Source of the DNA: Blumeriella jaapii
Lineage: Eukaryota > Ascomycota > Leotiomycetes > Helotiales > Drepanopezizaceae
NCBI GenBank assembly: GCA_009599575.1
Contig: VWND01000067.1
Span: forward strand, 62,001-126,000
Direction of reading: 5' to 3'
DNA length: 64,000 bases
The notes under the pieces were generated by a model. That model saw only the letters and a program-made list of their open reading frames with translations, searched no databases and was not told the DNA's origin. Position numbers and translations under genes: made by a program. Numbering within the stretch: the stretch's first letter is position 1; the number at the start of each line of letters is the position of its first letter. Positions 22,609 through 35,480 of this stretch are shown in pieces.

Positions 22609-22902
22609 TATAACGATTCATTTTGTTGCCACCTTTCGTGTCACCCCAGCAACTACGTATAGCTGCAAGCTCCCCAGCAACTACGTATAGCTGCAAGCTT
22701 CCTGGTCTCCTGGTGGGTCTTCCTATCAACTGTGGAAATTATCATATATATAAGGCTCTCTCCCCTTAGCAACCTCTGCCTTCTGCAATTGTTAATTCTA
22801 AGTGAATATTTTTGTTACAAAACCAAAGGCTCGTTTCATACCATATGAACACGGCGACCAGTTGACTGATCTCCCAGCCCTCCGACTGATTAGATCGTCA
22901 CA
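22609..22902 (+). repeat. 3' LTR of EC (294 bp)
   Basis: This is the same length and order as the 5' LTR, including the 28-bp tandem duplication (22644-22702) and the TATA-like box (22745-22755). Its first bases are TATAACG where the 5' copy has TGTGACG; its last bases are the undecayed ATCGTCACA. The TSD cgcga follows. Confidence 0.95.
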
Positions 22903-22907
22903 CGCGA

Positions 22908-22977
22908 CACCTTTAATTTAGAATCTCGTAGTTAATGCAAATCACCTACGAACCTTCTGCTCGTTCGTCCCTTTACA
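22908..22977 (+). repeat. 3' LTR of EB, second segment
   Basis: This completes the EB LTR interrupted at 10110. It aligns with 4292-4361 and ends CCCTTTACA. It is followed by the EB TSD copy atttc at 22978-22982, where EA resumes. Confidence 0.92.
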
Positions 22978-22982
22978 ATTTC

Positions 22983-23153
22983 AGCGATTCCGACGACGAC
23001 TTCGATCAAAATAATTATATTTCTAAAAAAGAAAAACCTTCTGAAAAAATCTGGAAACAACCGAACGATAACTCGGCGGCTGAAAACATAATTCAAATCG
23101 TAATTTCATTTATAATCGAAAAGAAGAAAAATATTTATAAAATTGTTTATTAA
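22983..23153 (+). pseudogene. C-terminal end of EA Pol
   Basis: This resumes the EA integrase tail after EB. It reads S-D-S-D-D-D-F-D, then a charged stretch ending K-I-V-Y and TAA at 23151. The same acidic end closes Pol in E1 (TAA 37162), E2 (TAA 45118) and E0 (TAA 56442), fixing the end of Pol in this family. Confidence 0.8.
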
Positions 23154-23620
23154 TTATTCTATTATTTTTATTATCTATTATTTTTCTTTTTATTATATAT
23201 TGTTTTATTGTTTTTGTTTTGCTTTGCTTATATATAATCTAATTATTCTGTTTTATATATATTATTTATTTTTAAAACCTTTTTTTATATTGTTTGAAAC
23301 ATTTATTATATTTTTTTTTTTTAATTGTATTTTTGTTTACCAAAACAAAAGCTTTATATATATTTGAGCCGTATATTTAATACATTTATATTACTCGCAT
23401 ATTTTACGAAAACTATTTTTTATATATTTTATTATTTGCTATTTTCTGCACTGTTTACTTTTTTCGTTATTTTAAACAAATACTTATTTAAACAATTATA
23501 ATTTATTAGAAAAACAGCATACGAATTCCCGTGACTTTTAAATACAAATATCCTACAATTCTCGTACTTTTTCTTAGCTACTTTTTAATAAATATAATAT
23601 ATTTTTTTAATTAATAAATC
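23154..23620 (+). other. T-rich spacer between pol and ORF-X (EA)
   Basis: This is a noncoding strip dominated by T-runs and ATATAT. It is conserved in position in all four E-family copies (37165-37620, 45121-45580, 56445-56900). It could hold a promoter or processing signals for the downstream block, which is inference. No gene is seen. Confidence 0.6.
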
Positions 23621-26600
23621 TATCGATATTATATCGTTTTTCAAACAAAGCGTTGCTAAACTTAGCAAATTTATTTTTAACCTATTTTAGAACGGAACTA
23701 TTATACGCAATCTTTTCGAATTTAAGCAAGTATACAATGCCGTTATCCCAGATTAATAAACAGCTTTCGTAAAAACATTTATAAAGCAATTCGATATAAT
23801 AATTAAAAACGTTAACGAATTTTTATTCGACTACAAAAGTTTCGTTAAAGCTGAATTCGTTCGCAAAAGCTTTGATTACGATAAATTTTTATTAAATTAC
23901 GATAACGCTTTAAAAGCTTTCGCCGAAGCAAAAAAAGTTCGAAATAACAAAAAAAATAACAGACCGAATTTTGCGCTTTTTGCTAAATTAATAAAAAAAA
24001 AAAATTTAAAAATACGTTTTTAGCAAAATCACCGGTATTATTCCATTTCGGTATTTCGCTCGCTTTTTCGAAACCATTACTTTTATTAAAAAAAAAATCT
24101 GAATACTAAACGCTTATATTTTTAAAGCGCAAGCTTTAAAAGCTAATAATCTAAAAGCTCGCAAATTCATAAGCTTTTTTACAATTATTTGCAAATTAAT
24201 CGACGACGTTATACAATTGCTAAAAAAAGTTTTAATCGGTTGCGAAATTCTAAATTTAACTTTTTTTTAAAGCAAAAAACTAAGCGTCGTTAAATGCGGC
24301 ATTTTTATATCGAAGAAAAAAAACGACGCCATTCCGATATTTCAAATCTACGACGACGAAAAAAACGAAAAAGCCAATATTATTTTCGTTTAATTCGAAA
24401 AAACATACGCGGTGGCAATTAATATTTTTAAAGCAGCTAAAATAATTTAGCGATTTTTATTTTTAATTATCGAAAACGAATTCGAAAACAAAATTAAAAA
24501 CGTAATAACAAACAACCGTTTATTCGAATATAAAAAATCTATTATATTTATAAAAACGATTCCGGAAAAAGTAAAAACAAAAAACGTAAAAAAAACGCGC
24601 CGATATTTTCGAAACTTTTTTTATTTGGAAAAAAAAACTATTCGCGTCGTTAATAAAAAAAGCACCGCGAATAAAAAAAACAGCCGAAAATCGACGCCGA
24701 ATAATAACTTTTAAGTTAATTAATAAAAAACGCGCGACGATTTTTCGAAATCAAATTCGGAAAACACCGGCATTCGAAAACGAAAAAAAAAAATTCAAAC
24801 GATTTTAAATCTGATTTTTCGAAGCTAAATACGCAAATATTAAAAACGTTTGCTGCGTTTAAAAACGTCGTATTAATATCGTTAATATTTTAGATTTTAA
24901 TAAAAGCATTTAAAATCTCAATTATTATACGATTCGACCGAAAAAACCTAAAAAAAAATATCGAAATTATCGCGAAAAAAATTATATAAAAAGCATAAAA
25001 TCAAATTATTTTATTTAAAACTTTAGCTTTCGATAACAAAACGATTTAAAAATTTTATTTCGATATTTTTATATAAAAATTAAATAAATCCGTCAGTTTT
25101 TTTTTTTTTGCTTCGAACGAAAATTAAATTAAATTTTTTTCGGAAAATTACAAATATAATACGCCGAAACAAATAAAAAAAACTTTTAAAAACGATAATC
25201 CGTTTTTATTCGAGTTTTTCTTCGCTAAAAAACTCCGATTTTTTAATTTCGTTTTTACCAATAACGTTAACGCCAAAAAAAACGGCAAATTCTGCTATTT
25301 TTATATACGCTATTACGCGGCGTACTGCGATTTAATTACAAAAAAAATTAATATTATCGGCTTCGCTAATCGATTCGCTATTATTAAAAATTCGGATTAC
25401 GACGTATTCGAAATTAATTTTAATAATTAATTTATATTTCGACGAAAAACTGCGAAAATTATTTAAGCGCGTGCTAAAACTTATTTAGGCTACGCAAATT
25501 TTAAAACGGACCTTAAGATTTTTAACGCGATTATAAAGCTCGATTGAAACGTAAAAAAATAAAAGCAACGAATATTTTTAAAAGCCGACTTTTCTGGCTT
25601 TTCGACCGAAAATATATTTTAAAATTTATTTAAACTGAATTGCGAATTCGTTAATTACGTAAGATTTTATAACGGAAAAAACAAACCATTGTTGTATTTT
25701 ATAAAAAAAAAAAAATTATATATAAGTATTATTTCCGATTAGTCAAAACCTAAAAAACGCTTATAGCTTTTTTCGCTAATATGTTTTATAATTTTATTTA
25801 ATAAGCTTTTAAAATACATCCCGGTTTTTACTTCGCTGTTTTGATTATCCGAAATCTTGGAAACTGTCGCTTCGTAGCATATTTTAACGTTCCGATCGTT
25901 TTAGATTTCGCTAATTCCGACCGTATTACGATTATAAAATTCGATATCGCCGATTTTTTAAAAAAAAAAAAAATCGAAAATTTTACCGACGCTATTTTCG
26001 ATTATTACGTTCTGCCTGCATTCGCATATAATTCGAAAATAATCGAAGCTTATTTGTAATTATATCACGACGCTAAGCTAATTAAAACTATTTAAAAAAA
26101 CTTAGCTTTTTTGTATTTCAGCGCGTTTAAAACAATGGCTTCGGCTATTTTATCGGATTACGAAACCGAAAGCTACGAAATAAAAAATAAAATAATTTTT
26201 ATCAGCTTTTCGATTAAGCAAAAGGTTTTCGTCAAATTTAAAACCTAAAAAACCGACGGCGCGATGCTAATTTATTCGAATAATTACACGGCGCAAAAAT
26301 ACAAAAACTATTTCGAAAACGACGTTTTAATAAATTATTTAATATTATTTGTATTGCGGCGAAAGCAATCATAACATTTTCGGTAATTTCGATTACAAAC
26401 GATTATTTCCGAACTATTTCGTAAAATAATTTTTTTTATAAGTTTCGAAGCTTTTTTAAAAGCATTCGTCGGTAAATAACCGTAGTCCGATCTATTAGTT
26501 TTACGCGAAGCAAAAGCGTTAATCGGTTTTAATTACGACGAATTAATCGATTATTTTTACGATTTTAATACAAAACTTTTCAGCGTTTTTTGCAAAGCGT

Positions 26601-26860
26601 AGAATTACGTACAAAAACTGAAATTTATTATTTACGGAAAAAAGTCGTGAAAAACATTCGTCGCGGCGATATTTAATAATATTATCGACGAAAAAGCTAT
26701 TAAAACGTTCGTAAATCTAAACGATACTTCGATTAATATTTTATCGAGCCATTTTTCAAAAAAGCAAAATAAACAAAATAATTTAAACGATAAGCGAAAC
26801 GCTATCTTTCCGCAAAAGCCAATAGCGAAAAAGCCAAAAACGGATTAGGAAACTAAAAAA
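23621..26860 (+). pseudogene. ORF-X of EA, unidentified 3' coding block
   Basis: I do not recognise this protein. About 3.2 kb downstream of pol translates, across stops, into peptides that recur in all four E-family copies. It starts near 23630 (I-D-I-I-S-F-F-K-Q-S-V), with N-V-N-E-F-L-F-D-Y, later L-F-L-I-I-E-N-E, F-E-I-N-F-N-N, A-Y-F-N-V-P-I, I-F-D-Y-Y-V-L-P-A-F-A-Y-N and F-Y-D-F-N-T-K-L-F. The longest open piece here is 25841-26059. Many Lys codons are AAA where undoing G-to-A changes would give Glu, suggesting an acidic ancestor of about 1,000 residues. No signal peptide, membrane segment or catalytic motif is evident, so an envelope protein is not supported. Confidence 0.6.
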
Positions 26861-26994
26861 GTGTAAAAGCTAAAAAGTTCGGTTTTTAAATAATTAGTTT
26901 TAAATCATATAAAATAAACTAAACTGTATTTATTAAAATTATGTTTTTTTTTGGTCGTAATCAAAAACGATTACGTATATTATTTAAAATAAAA

Positions 26995-27261
26995 TATAAA
27001 ACGGTAATATTTTGTATTAATAAAAGTTAATAATTTTAGCTATAATCGAAGCATAAACCCTTCCGAAACCTTTTGTCACTAACTACTTTCAACAAATATA
27101 AAAGCAAAACACCCTTTTAAATAATATTATAAGCACGCAGTCCAATTCATACCTTTATTTATTCTTCTTTTTCTTTTTTCAGTTTCTTTTAGGGATTCCC
27201 TAGACTATCTTACCCACCGATATATGGCCGTATCAGTCTGGTTTTCCTGTCTACTTTTACA
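26995..27261 (+). repeat. 3' LTR of EA (267 bp)
   Basis: It begins tataaaacgg and ends cttttaca. The 5' neighbour (acgattacgtatattattta) is the common interior end of the family, which identifies it as a 3' LTR. To its right the sequence jumps into the middle of the E0 protease, so EA is inserted in E0. The left TSD copy is outside the window. Confidence 0.93.
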
Positions 27262-29480
27262 TTAATAAAAATATTATTAAATTTAATAAAATTATACGAA
27301 ATATAAAAATCGACGTTAAAAATATTATTATTTATAAAAACTTTTTAATAATAAAAAAATGCTTTTATTTTATTATTTTTAAAATGTTTTAAATTTTAAA
27401 AAGTTTCGTCAGTTTCAAATACACCGAAAACGGCCAAATAAAAGCTTTTTTCTAAAACTAAAACCGATTTTTTTAAAATTAAATCACCGTCGCCGGCGAT
27501 AAGATTTTTTTAGTCGACGTTTTATTAAAAAACGAATAGCCGGCTCTAGTTTTAAAATAAACGCTAAGTTATAATAAAACTTGGAAAATATTCGGTTAAA
27601 AGTATTTACGTCGCTAATCGAAATAATATCGCGAATAAAATTAATTAATATTAATATTTTTGGCTATAAATTCGGAAATAAAAGTTCCGAAGATTTCGTT
27701 TTTGTATTAAACAAATCCGATTTACATATTTTACTTTTTTGTATTAATATTAGCATTTTTTATAAACGTAAAGCTAATAAAATACGATTCGTAAATTTTG
27801 GCGAATCCGATAGAAATATTTCCGGAAAAATAAACGATTGGTTTGAAAAAAATAAAGCAATAAGATTATTTTAACTAGTTACTGGCGAATTCGAAGAATT
27901 TATTACCGGCCGATTTTCCAGCTTATTATTTAGCAGCAGATTTACAAAAAAACGATTTAATAATTTAATAATCGAAACCCAATTTTTGCTAAAAAAAAAA
28001 AAATATTATACGAAGTTTTACGCAATCGAAAAAAAGTTATAATTTTCGATTTTACCGAAATGGGCCAATTTAGCTTCGACGTTACGCCTTATATCGATAT
28101 CAAAACCGTATTTTACGAAGCCTGGCAAAAAAAGACTTTTTTTATTGTTAAAGCTTTTTAAAATAAAATAGTCGAAATGTTGAAAAAACTAATTAAACAA
28201 AAAATCTTCGAATTCTGCTACGGCTTATATAAAAACAAATGGTTTATCGTTGCGAAAAAAAAAAAGGTATTTACAAATTTATTACCGTAATCGTCGAAAT
28301 AAATAAAATAACGATACGAAACGTTAACGTATTATTTAACGTCGATTAATTTTCAAACGAATTCGCAAAATTAACGATCGCTTTTTTTTTCGATTTGTTT
28401 TTCGGCTACGATTATTTAATACTTAATCTACGATTTCGAAATATAACGGCAATTTAAATTTTAATCGGTTTATTGCGTATAACGAAAATATTTATAAAAA
28501 TTATTAATTTAATCGTACAATTCGTAAAAGTCGTATATAAAATTCTTATAATTTGCATTTTTAATATTGTTTTTTTTTATATTAACGATGTCGAAATAAA
28601 AAATTTTAGATTATATTATAATAATAAAAAGATTTTTCTTAAAGTTCGACGTTATATAATAAAATATATTTAAAATATCGACAAAATCATAATTTGCTTC
28701 GAAAAAGCCAAAGCTATTATTGGCCTTCGATTAAAATTTTGCATATCCGAAATAAATATCGTTGGCTATATGATTAATAGCGCTGGCCGCCACTTTTAAC
28801 GAAAAAAAATTAAAAAAAATTGCGAATAAAAAAAATATAAAAATATTACCGAAGCCAAAACTTTTATTAGCGTTATGATTTATTATCGCAATTAAATTAA
28901 AAACTTTTTTTAAAAAGCTGCATTTATTTACGCTACGATAAAAAAAAATCGATTTCGTTTAAAAAAAAAAATAAAACAAAATTATAAAAGTTTTTAAAAA
29001 CGACTTTTTATCGGCCTTATCGCTTATGCGAATCGACTATAATCCAAACGCAAAAAAAAATCATTTTGACTATCGACGCTAATATTTTCGGTTAGAAAGT
29101 TGTATTATAATAAATCGACGAAAACAAAAAACGGCATTTTTTACGATTCGAAAGCGGCTTATGATTTTTTCGCGAAAGCACGCTACGATGCTATTAAACG
29201 GGAATATCGAAGCGCTTTTAAAATAATAAAAAAAAATAAAAAGCGAATTGTACGACGTATATTTTATTTTAAAAACAAACGTAAAAGTTTTTTTGTCGAT
29301 TAATTAAATAAAAAAACCAGTAATTTATTAAAAACATTCGTTATTAATTAAATAATTTAAATGCGATTTATAAACTTCGAAATTAAGCATATTAAAAAAA
29401 TAATTAATACAACGGCAAACGGTTTTTTCAAACGAAAACGTTTTTATTTATTTGATTTCGCTAAATAAAACAAACAAAAT
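27262..29480 (+). pseudogene. Protease remnant, RT and RNase H of E0
   Basis: It starts in the second half of the protease. Open piece 27581-27874 is the protease-RT linker (L-I-E-I-I-S-R-I...F-V-L-N-K-S-D). The RT has F-D-F-T-E-M-G-Q-F-S-F-D-V near 28055 and K-I-F-E-F-C-Y-G-L-Y-K-N-K-W-F-I-V-A-K near 28200, one of the better-preserved copies. The palm motif is near 28390, and the active site near 28579 reads Y-I-N-D, missing one Asp. RNase H is legible in 29100-29303 (Y-D-A-I-K-R-E-Y-R-S-A-F-K). Confidence 0.85.
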
Positions 29481-29953
29481 ATCGACGAGTAAATCGCTGA
29501 CGAAATCGGTTGTTTCGCTATTTGCGCTTTGGGTTTTACAAAGCCGAAATTATTCGCGTTGCTATTTCGGTTAGCATCGCGAATAAAAAATATTAATTTT
29601 CGGGCCGAAAAAGCATTCGCGTTATTATTTCGGCTAATACCGCGAATAAATTTAACCGAAAATAATCGGAATAAACCGATTAACGACGAAAATAAATTTT
29701 TAATCGATAATTACAAAACCGAAGACTTTTATTTAATCGCGTATTATTTAATTATTTTGTTTAAACTATTTAGCGTATTAAATTATTAATTTAAATTATT
29801 TAAAAATTAAACTTTCGATTATATTTTAGCCGATAAAAAATTGTATAAAATAAAAAAAAATATATATTAAAAACGCTTAATAATAAATAATAATATCGAT
29901 AAATTCCAAATTATAAAAAAAGCTTACGAAAAAGTGTTTTATAAAAAAGTTAA
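29481..29953 (+). pseudogene. RNase H-integrase linker of E0, cut by E1
   Basis: Open piece 29529-29789 (G-F-T-K-P-K-L-F-A-L-L-F-R-L) matches the linkers at 2691-2951 and 35491-35751. The integrase N-terminus starts after it and is interrupted at 29953 by the E1 5' LTR. The frame continues at 55207. Confidence 0.8.
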
Positions 29954-30221
29954 TATAAAACGGTGATACTTTGTATTAATGGGAGTTGGTAGTTTTAGCT
30001 ATGGTCGAGGCATGGATCCCTCCGAGACCCTCTGCTATTAACTATTTTCAACAGGTATAAAAGCAAAGCATCCCTTTAAATAGTATTATAAATACGCAGT
30101 TTAATTTATACTTTTATTTATTTTTTTTTTCCTTTTTTTAATTTTTTCTAGGGGATTTCCTAGATTATTTTATTTACCGACATATGGCCGTATTAATCTG
30201 ATTTTCCTATTTATTTTTCTA
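29954..30221 (+). repeat. 5' LTR of E1 (268 bp)
   Basis: Preceded by TSD ttaa and followed by the family leader (aatttaaacttcgg), which marks it as a 5' LTR. It includes a TATA-like tataaaag at 30056-30063 and the palindromic region ctaggggatttcctag near 30150. Confidence 0.93.
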
Positions 30222-30920
30222 TTTGGTTATTTACGCAGGAATTTAAACTTCGGTGTTTCGTTTTTATATATTCGCCGATGCATTTTTTAAATTCGCAATT
30301 AAAATCGATTTCGATATTTCGCTATTACGGCTTGAAAAATCTTTTATATGATATTATTCGCAGCTGTATTATATAAAAGACTTTTAATAGCTTTTTTTAT
30401 TTTGCGTATAATTATTGGATTATAAAAATGTAATATATTTCAGAAACGTTTGAAATTACGGTTAGGTAATTTTGAACCGTGCGAAATTTAAAATTCGAAA
30501 ATCGTTTTTTTTTTATTTAAAAATAACAAATCGAATATTAATTCGTACGCTTCGACCGCTGCGCTCGGCCTTTTTGAATTAAATTTCTTTTGGTTAAACG
30601 CTTAGCGAAAACTTAACTTTTTGATTTTACGCTTTATGATTGTGATAATTACAATTTGCGGCTTTTTATTAAAAATAGTAAAAAAATGGCTGTACGTGTA
30701 TTAGCTTAAACCACGGAATATCGAAACCGTGGATTATATAGCAATATTATATTAATTTAATCAATTTATTAAAAAACAAGTTTTTTAATATATTATTCAA
30801 ATATTTGAACGCAATTTTATTTTATTTAATTTTTTTAAAAAATATAAAAACTTTTTTAATAGCTTTTTTATTAAAAACGATTTTTTTTATATTAAAAACC
30901 TTTAATTTGCAATTTCAGAA
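30222..30920 (+). other. E1 leader (5' untranslated region)
   Basis: About 0.7 kb between LTR and gag, repeated in E2 at 38187-38880 with transitions only. No ORF of note. A TGGT two to three bases after the LTR (tttggttat) may be a primer-binding site remnant, but I cannot assign the tRNA. Confidence 0.6.
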
Positions 30921-32330
30921 AACATTTATTTATTTAATTCAAACTTTATTAACATTTTCGCTAATATTATAAACAACGACGCCCTTTGTTTTTTCATGCG
31001 AGGCCGCATGCTTTTCCCTGGCTTTTTTGATGCATTTTTATTTAATAGCGCCAATATTACCGATTTTATCGAAAAATATAAAAAACTTGTAACAATTTCG
31101 AAGTTTTTAAAACTGAAATGTTCGATAAACTTTTTCGCTATTATAATTTAATTATTAAAAATATTATTAAATCGATAAATAAATAAAATGCTATTAAGGC
31201 TCGAAATTAGCGTAAGCTAGTTAAAGCTTTGAAATCGGAATTCCGAAACTACGATCGCTAGCAAATTCGCGATATTATCGCTTTTTTTAAACAGTTTATT
31301 ATAATAATTCGCTAAGCCAAAAAACTCAAAACTTATTATCGTATTTATACGAAAGTTTCTGACGTTTTCGTTAATAAAAAAGTTTTAAGCGAAGTTAAGC
31401 AAAAAAGATTGTTTTTACTTGGCCTTTTAACTAGCATTCGCAATAAGATTATTAAGCATTTTAAGATTAATAAACAAAATTCTGAAACTTTCGATTAATA
31501 TTCCAAATTTATAAAATTCGTTTTTAAACAAAACCAAAGCGAACGTATTATCGAAGCCATAAACTAAAAAAAATCTTTTTTTTTTATTTATAAAAAAGAC
31601 GTAGAAGCTTTAATGCAAAAATATGCCCAGCTATTAAAAGTTACCGAAATCGCTAAAAAACAGCCAGTTATTATATTATTTAATCGTTTTGTAAAATTTA
31701 TTAGCTTAGAAAAGCTTAATAAAAATATCGAAACTTTCGTATCGAAATTTACCGATATTAAAATTCAAAAATTTTAAAACAAAATCGAAAGTTTTATACA
31801 ATAGCAAAAAAAACTTTTTTACGTTAATTCGGATAATAAAAACGATTAAAATAATTTTTATAACAATTATTTTTTTTAAAATACGCGAAACGATTAATTT
31901 CGCTAAGCTATTATAAAAATAATAGCTGCTTAATAGCAATTTCTTCGTATTAGCGATCAGGATCAGCGAAATATTAATTATAATAACGATTATTAAAAAA
32001 AAAAAAAAAATCAACGCGGGAACCAAAATCGCGGCTATTAAAATAATAAAAATAATTATCAAAAAACAAATCCCGTAGCTTTAAATATGAATTTTGTAAT
32101 AACAAAAAAATTTATTGCGAAAAATCTTATATTCGCTTAAAATGCAAAATATTTAATTTTTATATAAATAATAATATTTGTTATATTAATAAATACGAAG
32201 CGATCTGCTTCGGATCGACGGAAGCAAAAATAAGCTTTTTTAATAAAACTGAAAATCAAAACTGGTTAAATATTATTCGCTTAAAAATAAAAAATACGGA
32301 ATGGAACGATTGCTTAAAAAACAAAAAAAA
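30921..32330 (+). pseudogene. Gag of E1, decayed
   Basis: This would be the particle structural protein. Blocks near 31048 (N-S-A-N-I-T-D-F-I-E-K-Y-K-K), 31230 (S-E-F-R-N-Y-D-R), 31335 (Y-R-I-Y-T-K-V), 31400-31440 (L-F-L-L-G-L-L-T-S-I-R-N-K) and 31530 (F-K-Q-N-Q-S-E-R-I-I-E-A) follow the layout of fungal Gypsy Gag proteins: an F-x-G-x-N-x-T-x-F-I-x-x-Y-E start, then F-L-x-G-L-P-x-x-I-R. The end has cysteines near 32170-32210 that may be a degraded zinc knuckle. Stops are dense. A minus-strand ORF at 31706-32062 is a shadow. Confidence 0.75.
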
Positions 32331-33480
32331 TACAAAAACGATTTTTACTAATAAAAAAAAAACATTTCAAAAAGCGTATTATTCAAAAAAAAAACTTTTA
32401 TTCTAAGCGTAAATAAAATTTAAATATATAAATAAAAAATAAATGCATATATTACTAATGCAATTATTGCATTTGCAAATATTATAGCTGTATAATTAAA
32501 CTAACGAATTATAAAAAAGCAAAATGCTTTTGTTTTATTCGCCAAATCAACTGATATAAAAAAAAACGTTAAAATCGAAAAAAAAAAGATTTTAAAATTC
32601 GAAAAAAAACCGATAAAACCATTAAAAAAACGCTTATAATATAAAAAATTGACGACGATATAAAAAATATCGATACCGATATTCCGGTTTAAATCATTTA
32701 AAAAATATTAATTTCTAAGCGTTTACTATTAATACGAAGCGAGAAATAAATCGACAAATATATTAGTTTCGAAGCCGTCGACGAAATTATTAAAAAAATT
32801 ATAAAACAAAAAATTAAATTGAAATTCAGCGATTTATTTAGCATAAAAAAAAGATTCGACAAAATTATTAATAAACAAATTTTTGTATTAAAAAAAAACG
32901 AAAAAGTTAAAATTATTCGAAAAAAAACGATTTTGAATTTAAAAAAAACTAAAAAGAAATTTACAACACCGTAGTTAATTTAGCCGATAAAAAAAAAATT
33001 TCGGAAAAAGTCAGCCTTTTGGCCTTCGCTATAAAAATCCAAAAGTTAAAACGACGAAACTACTTTTATACGGTTATCAAAGCATTAAAAATAAAAATAA
33101 TATTCGAGAAAAATACGACCGCTTTCGTTTTATTCGATAATAGAGCCGAAATTAATTATATAAACCAGGAAACGGCCGAAGCTAATAATATTTCGATTAT
33201 TACCGATAAACGAATAATTTATACGACCGTTAATAAAAATACTATTAAATTTGATAAAATTATACGAAATATAAAAGTCGACGTTAAAAGTATTATTATT
33301 TATAAAAACTTTTTAATAATAAAAAAATGCTTTTATTTTATTATTTTTAAAATGTTTTAAATTTTAGAAAATTTCGTTAATTTCAAATATATCGAAAACG
33401 GCCAAATAAAAGCTTTTTTCTGAAACTGAAACCGATTTTTTTAAAGCCAAATCACCGTCGCCGGCGATAAAGTTTTTTTA
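32331..33480 (+). pseudogene. Gag-Pol linker and protease of E1
   Basis: The linker is Lys-rich and decayed. The protease is open at 33019-33360, with the active-site region L-F-D-N-R-A-E-I-N-Y, where D-S-G-A-E is expected. Asp is kept; Ser and Gly are lost. It is colinear with EA 219-623 and E2 40981-41385. Confidence 0.78.
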
Positions 33481-35480
33481 GTCGACGTTTTATCGGAAAA
33501 CGAATAGCCGGCTTTAATCTTAGGATAAACGCTGGGCTGTAACAAAACCTTGAAAATATTCGGCTAAAAGCATTTACGTTATTAATCGAAATAACACCGC
33601 GAATAAAATTGACTAATATTAATATTTTTGGCTATTAATTCGAAAATAAAAATTCCGAAGATTTCGTTTTCGTATTAAATAAATCAAACTTATATATCTT
33701 ATCTTTTTGTATTAATATCAGCACTTTTTATAAGCGCAAAGTTAATAAAATACGATCCGTAAATCTTAGCGAATCCGATGAAAATATTTCCGGAAAAATA
33801 AACGATTAATTTAAAAAAATAAAATAATAAAATTATTTTAATTAATTATTAGCGAATTCGAAAGATTTATCACCGGTCGATTTTCCAGCTTATTATTTAA
33901 CAGCCGATTTACGAAAAAACGATTTGATAAATTAGCAATCGAAATCTAATTTTTGCTAAAAGAAAAAGAAATATTATACGAAATTTTACGCAACCGAAAA
34001 AAAGTTATAGCATTCGATTTTATCGAAATAAGCCAATTTAGCTTTAACGTTACGTTTTATATCGATATTAAAACCGTATTTTACGAAGCTTGGCAAAAAA
34101 AGAATTTTTTAGTTTTTAAAACCTTTTAAGATAAAATAATCGAAATACTAAAAAAACGAATTAAACAAAAAATCTTCGAATTCTGCCACGGCTTATACAA
34201 AAACAAATAATTTATCGTTGCGAAAAAAAAAAAAAAGCATTTACAAATTTATTATCGCAATCGTCGAAATAAACAAAATAACGATACGAAACGCTAACGT
34301 GCTATTTAACGTCGATTAATTTTCGAACGAATTCGCAAAATTAACAATCGCTTTTTTTTTTAATTTGTTTTCCGGCTACGATTATTTAATATTTAATTTA
34401 CGATTTCGAAATATAACGGCAATTTAAATTTCGATCGGTTTATTGCGTATAACGAAAATATTTATAAAAGCTATTAATTTAATCGCTTAATTCGTAAAAG
34501 TCGTATATAAGGTTTTTATAATTTGCATTTTTGATATTGCTTTTTTTTACGTTAACGACGTCGGAATAAAAAGCTTTAAATTATATTATAATAATAAAAA
34601 AATCCTTTTTGAAATTCGACGCTATATAATAAAATATATTTAAAATATCGATAAAATTATGGTCTGCTTCGAAAAAGCCAAAGCTATTATTAGCTTTCGA
34701 TTAAAATTTTGCATATTCGAAATAAATATCGTTAATTATATAATTAACAGCGCCGGCCGCCACTTTTAACGAAAGAAAATTAAAAAAATCTGCGAATAAA
34801 AAAAAATGAAAATATTATCGAAGCTAGAACTTTTATTAGCGTTATAATTTACTACCGTAATTAAATTAAACTTTTTTTAAAAAACTGTATCTATTTACGC
34901 TACGATAAAAAAAAATCGATTTCGTTTGGAAAAAAAAATAAAGCAAAGCTATAAAAATTCTTAAAAACGACCTTTTATCGGCCTTATCGTTTATACGAAT
35001 CGATTACAATCCAGACGCAGAAAAAATTATTTTAATTATCGACGCCAATATTTTCGGTTAAAAAGCTATATTATAACAAATCGACGAAAACAAAAAACGG
35101 CATTTTTTACGATTCGAAAGCGGCTTATGATTTTTCGTTAAAATACGCTACGATACTATTAAACGAAAATATCGAAGCGCTTTTAAAACAATAAAAAAAA
35201 TAAAAAGCGAATTATACGACGTATATTTTATTTTAAAAATAAACGCAAAAGTTTTTATCGACCAATTAAATAAAAAAGCCAATAATTTATTAAAAGCGCT
35301 CGTTATTAATTAAATAGCTTGGATGCGATTTATAAACTTCGAAATCAAATATATTAAAAAAATAATTAATACAGCGGCAAACGGCTTTTCCAAACGAAAA
35401 CGTTTTTATTCGTTTAATTTCGTTGAATAAAACGAATAAAATATCGACGAATAAATCGCTAACGAAATCGGCTGCTTTGT
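33481..35480 (+). pseudogene. Reverse transcriptase and RNase H of E1
   Basis: Same motif series as in EA and E2: F-D-F-I-E-I near 34015, K-I-F-E-F-C-H-G-L-Y near 34170, the G-Y-D-Y palm motif near 34375, and the active site near 34550 reading Y-V-N-D (first Asp lost). RNase H follows to about 35400. Frequent TAA/TAG codons replace Gln and Trp. Compared with E2 it has lost the Y-x-D-D box, in line with being the older, interrupted copy. Confidence 0.85.

Larger units (their letters stand above)
10111..22902 (+). mobile_element. Chromodomain Gypsy element EC, carrying nested LINE1
   Basis: This is an LTR retrotransposon of about 6.46 kb once the 6.3-kb LINE1 (10591-16905) and one copy of its TSD are removed. 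The LTRs are 294 bp each, ending in TGTGACGATT and AATCGTCACA-type inverted termini. The 5-bp TSD cgcga lies at 10106-10110 and 22903-22907. The interior has gag, protease, RT/RNase H, integrase and chromodomain. It is the least mutated LTR element here, yet it still has many stops and a frameshift near 20260. It sits inside the EB 3' LTR. Confidence 0.94.
27262..29953 (+). mobile_element. E-family element E0, middle part
   Basis: This runs from mid-protease through RT/RNase H to the start of integrase. It aligns with 33236-35910 of E1. It is cut on the left by EA and on the right by E1 (TSD ttaa, 29950-29953 and 55207-55210). It resumes at 55207 and ends at 60528. This is the oldest LTR element in the stack, since it carries both other branches. 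Confidence 0.9.

Noticed and set aside
23143..23367. Phe/Tyr-rich ORFs at 23143-23367, 37154-37336 and 56392-56631 as membrane peptides
   Set aside because: They are translations of the T-rich spacer and do not conserve a frame or length among copies.
31706..32062. 118-codon minus-strand hydrophobic ORF, with a relative at 39790-39984
   Set aside because: The Ile/Leu/Phe-rich reading is the antisense of an Asn/Lys-rich Gag region; it looks like a membrane protein only because of AT-rich codons.
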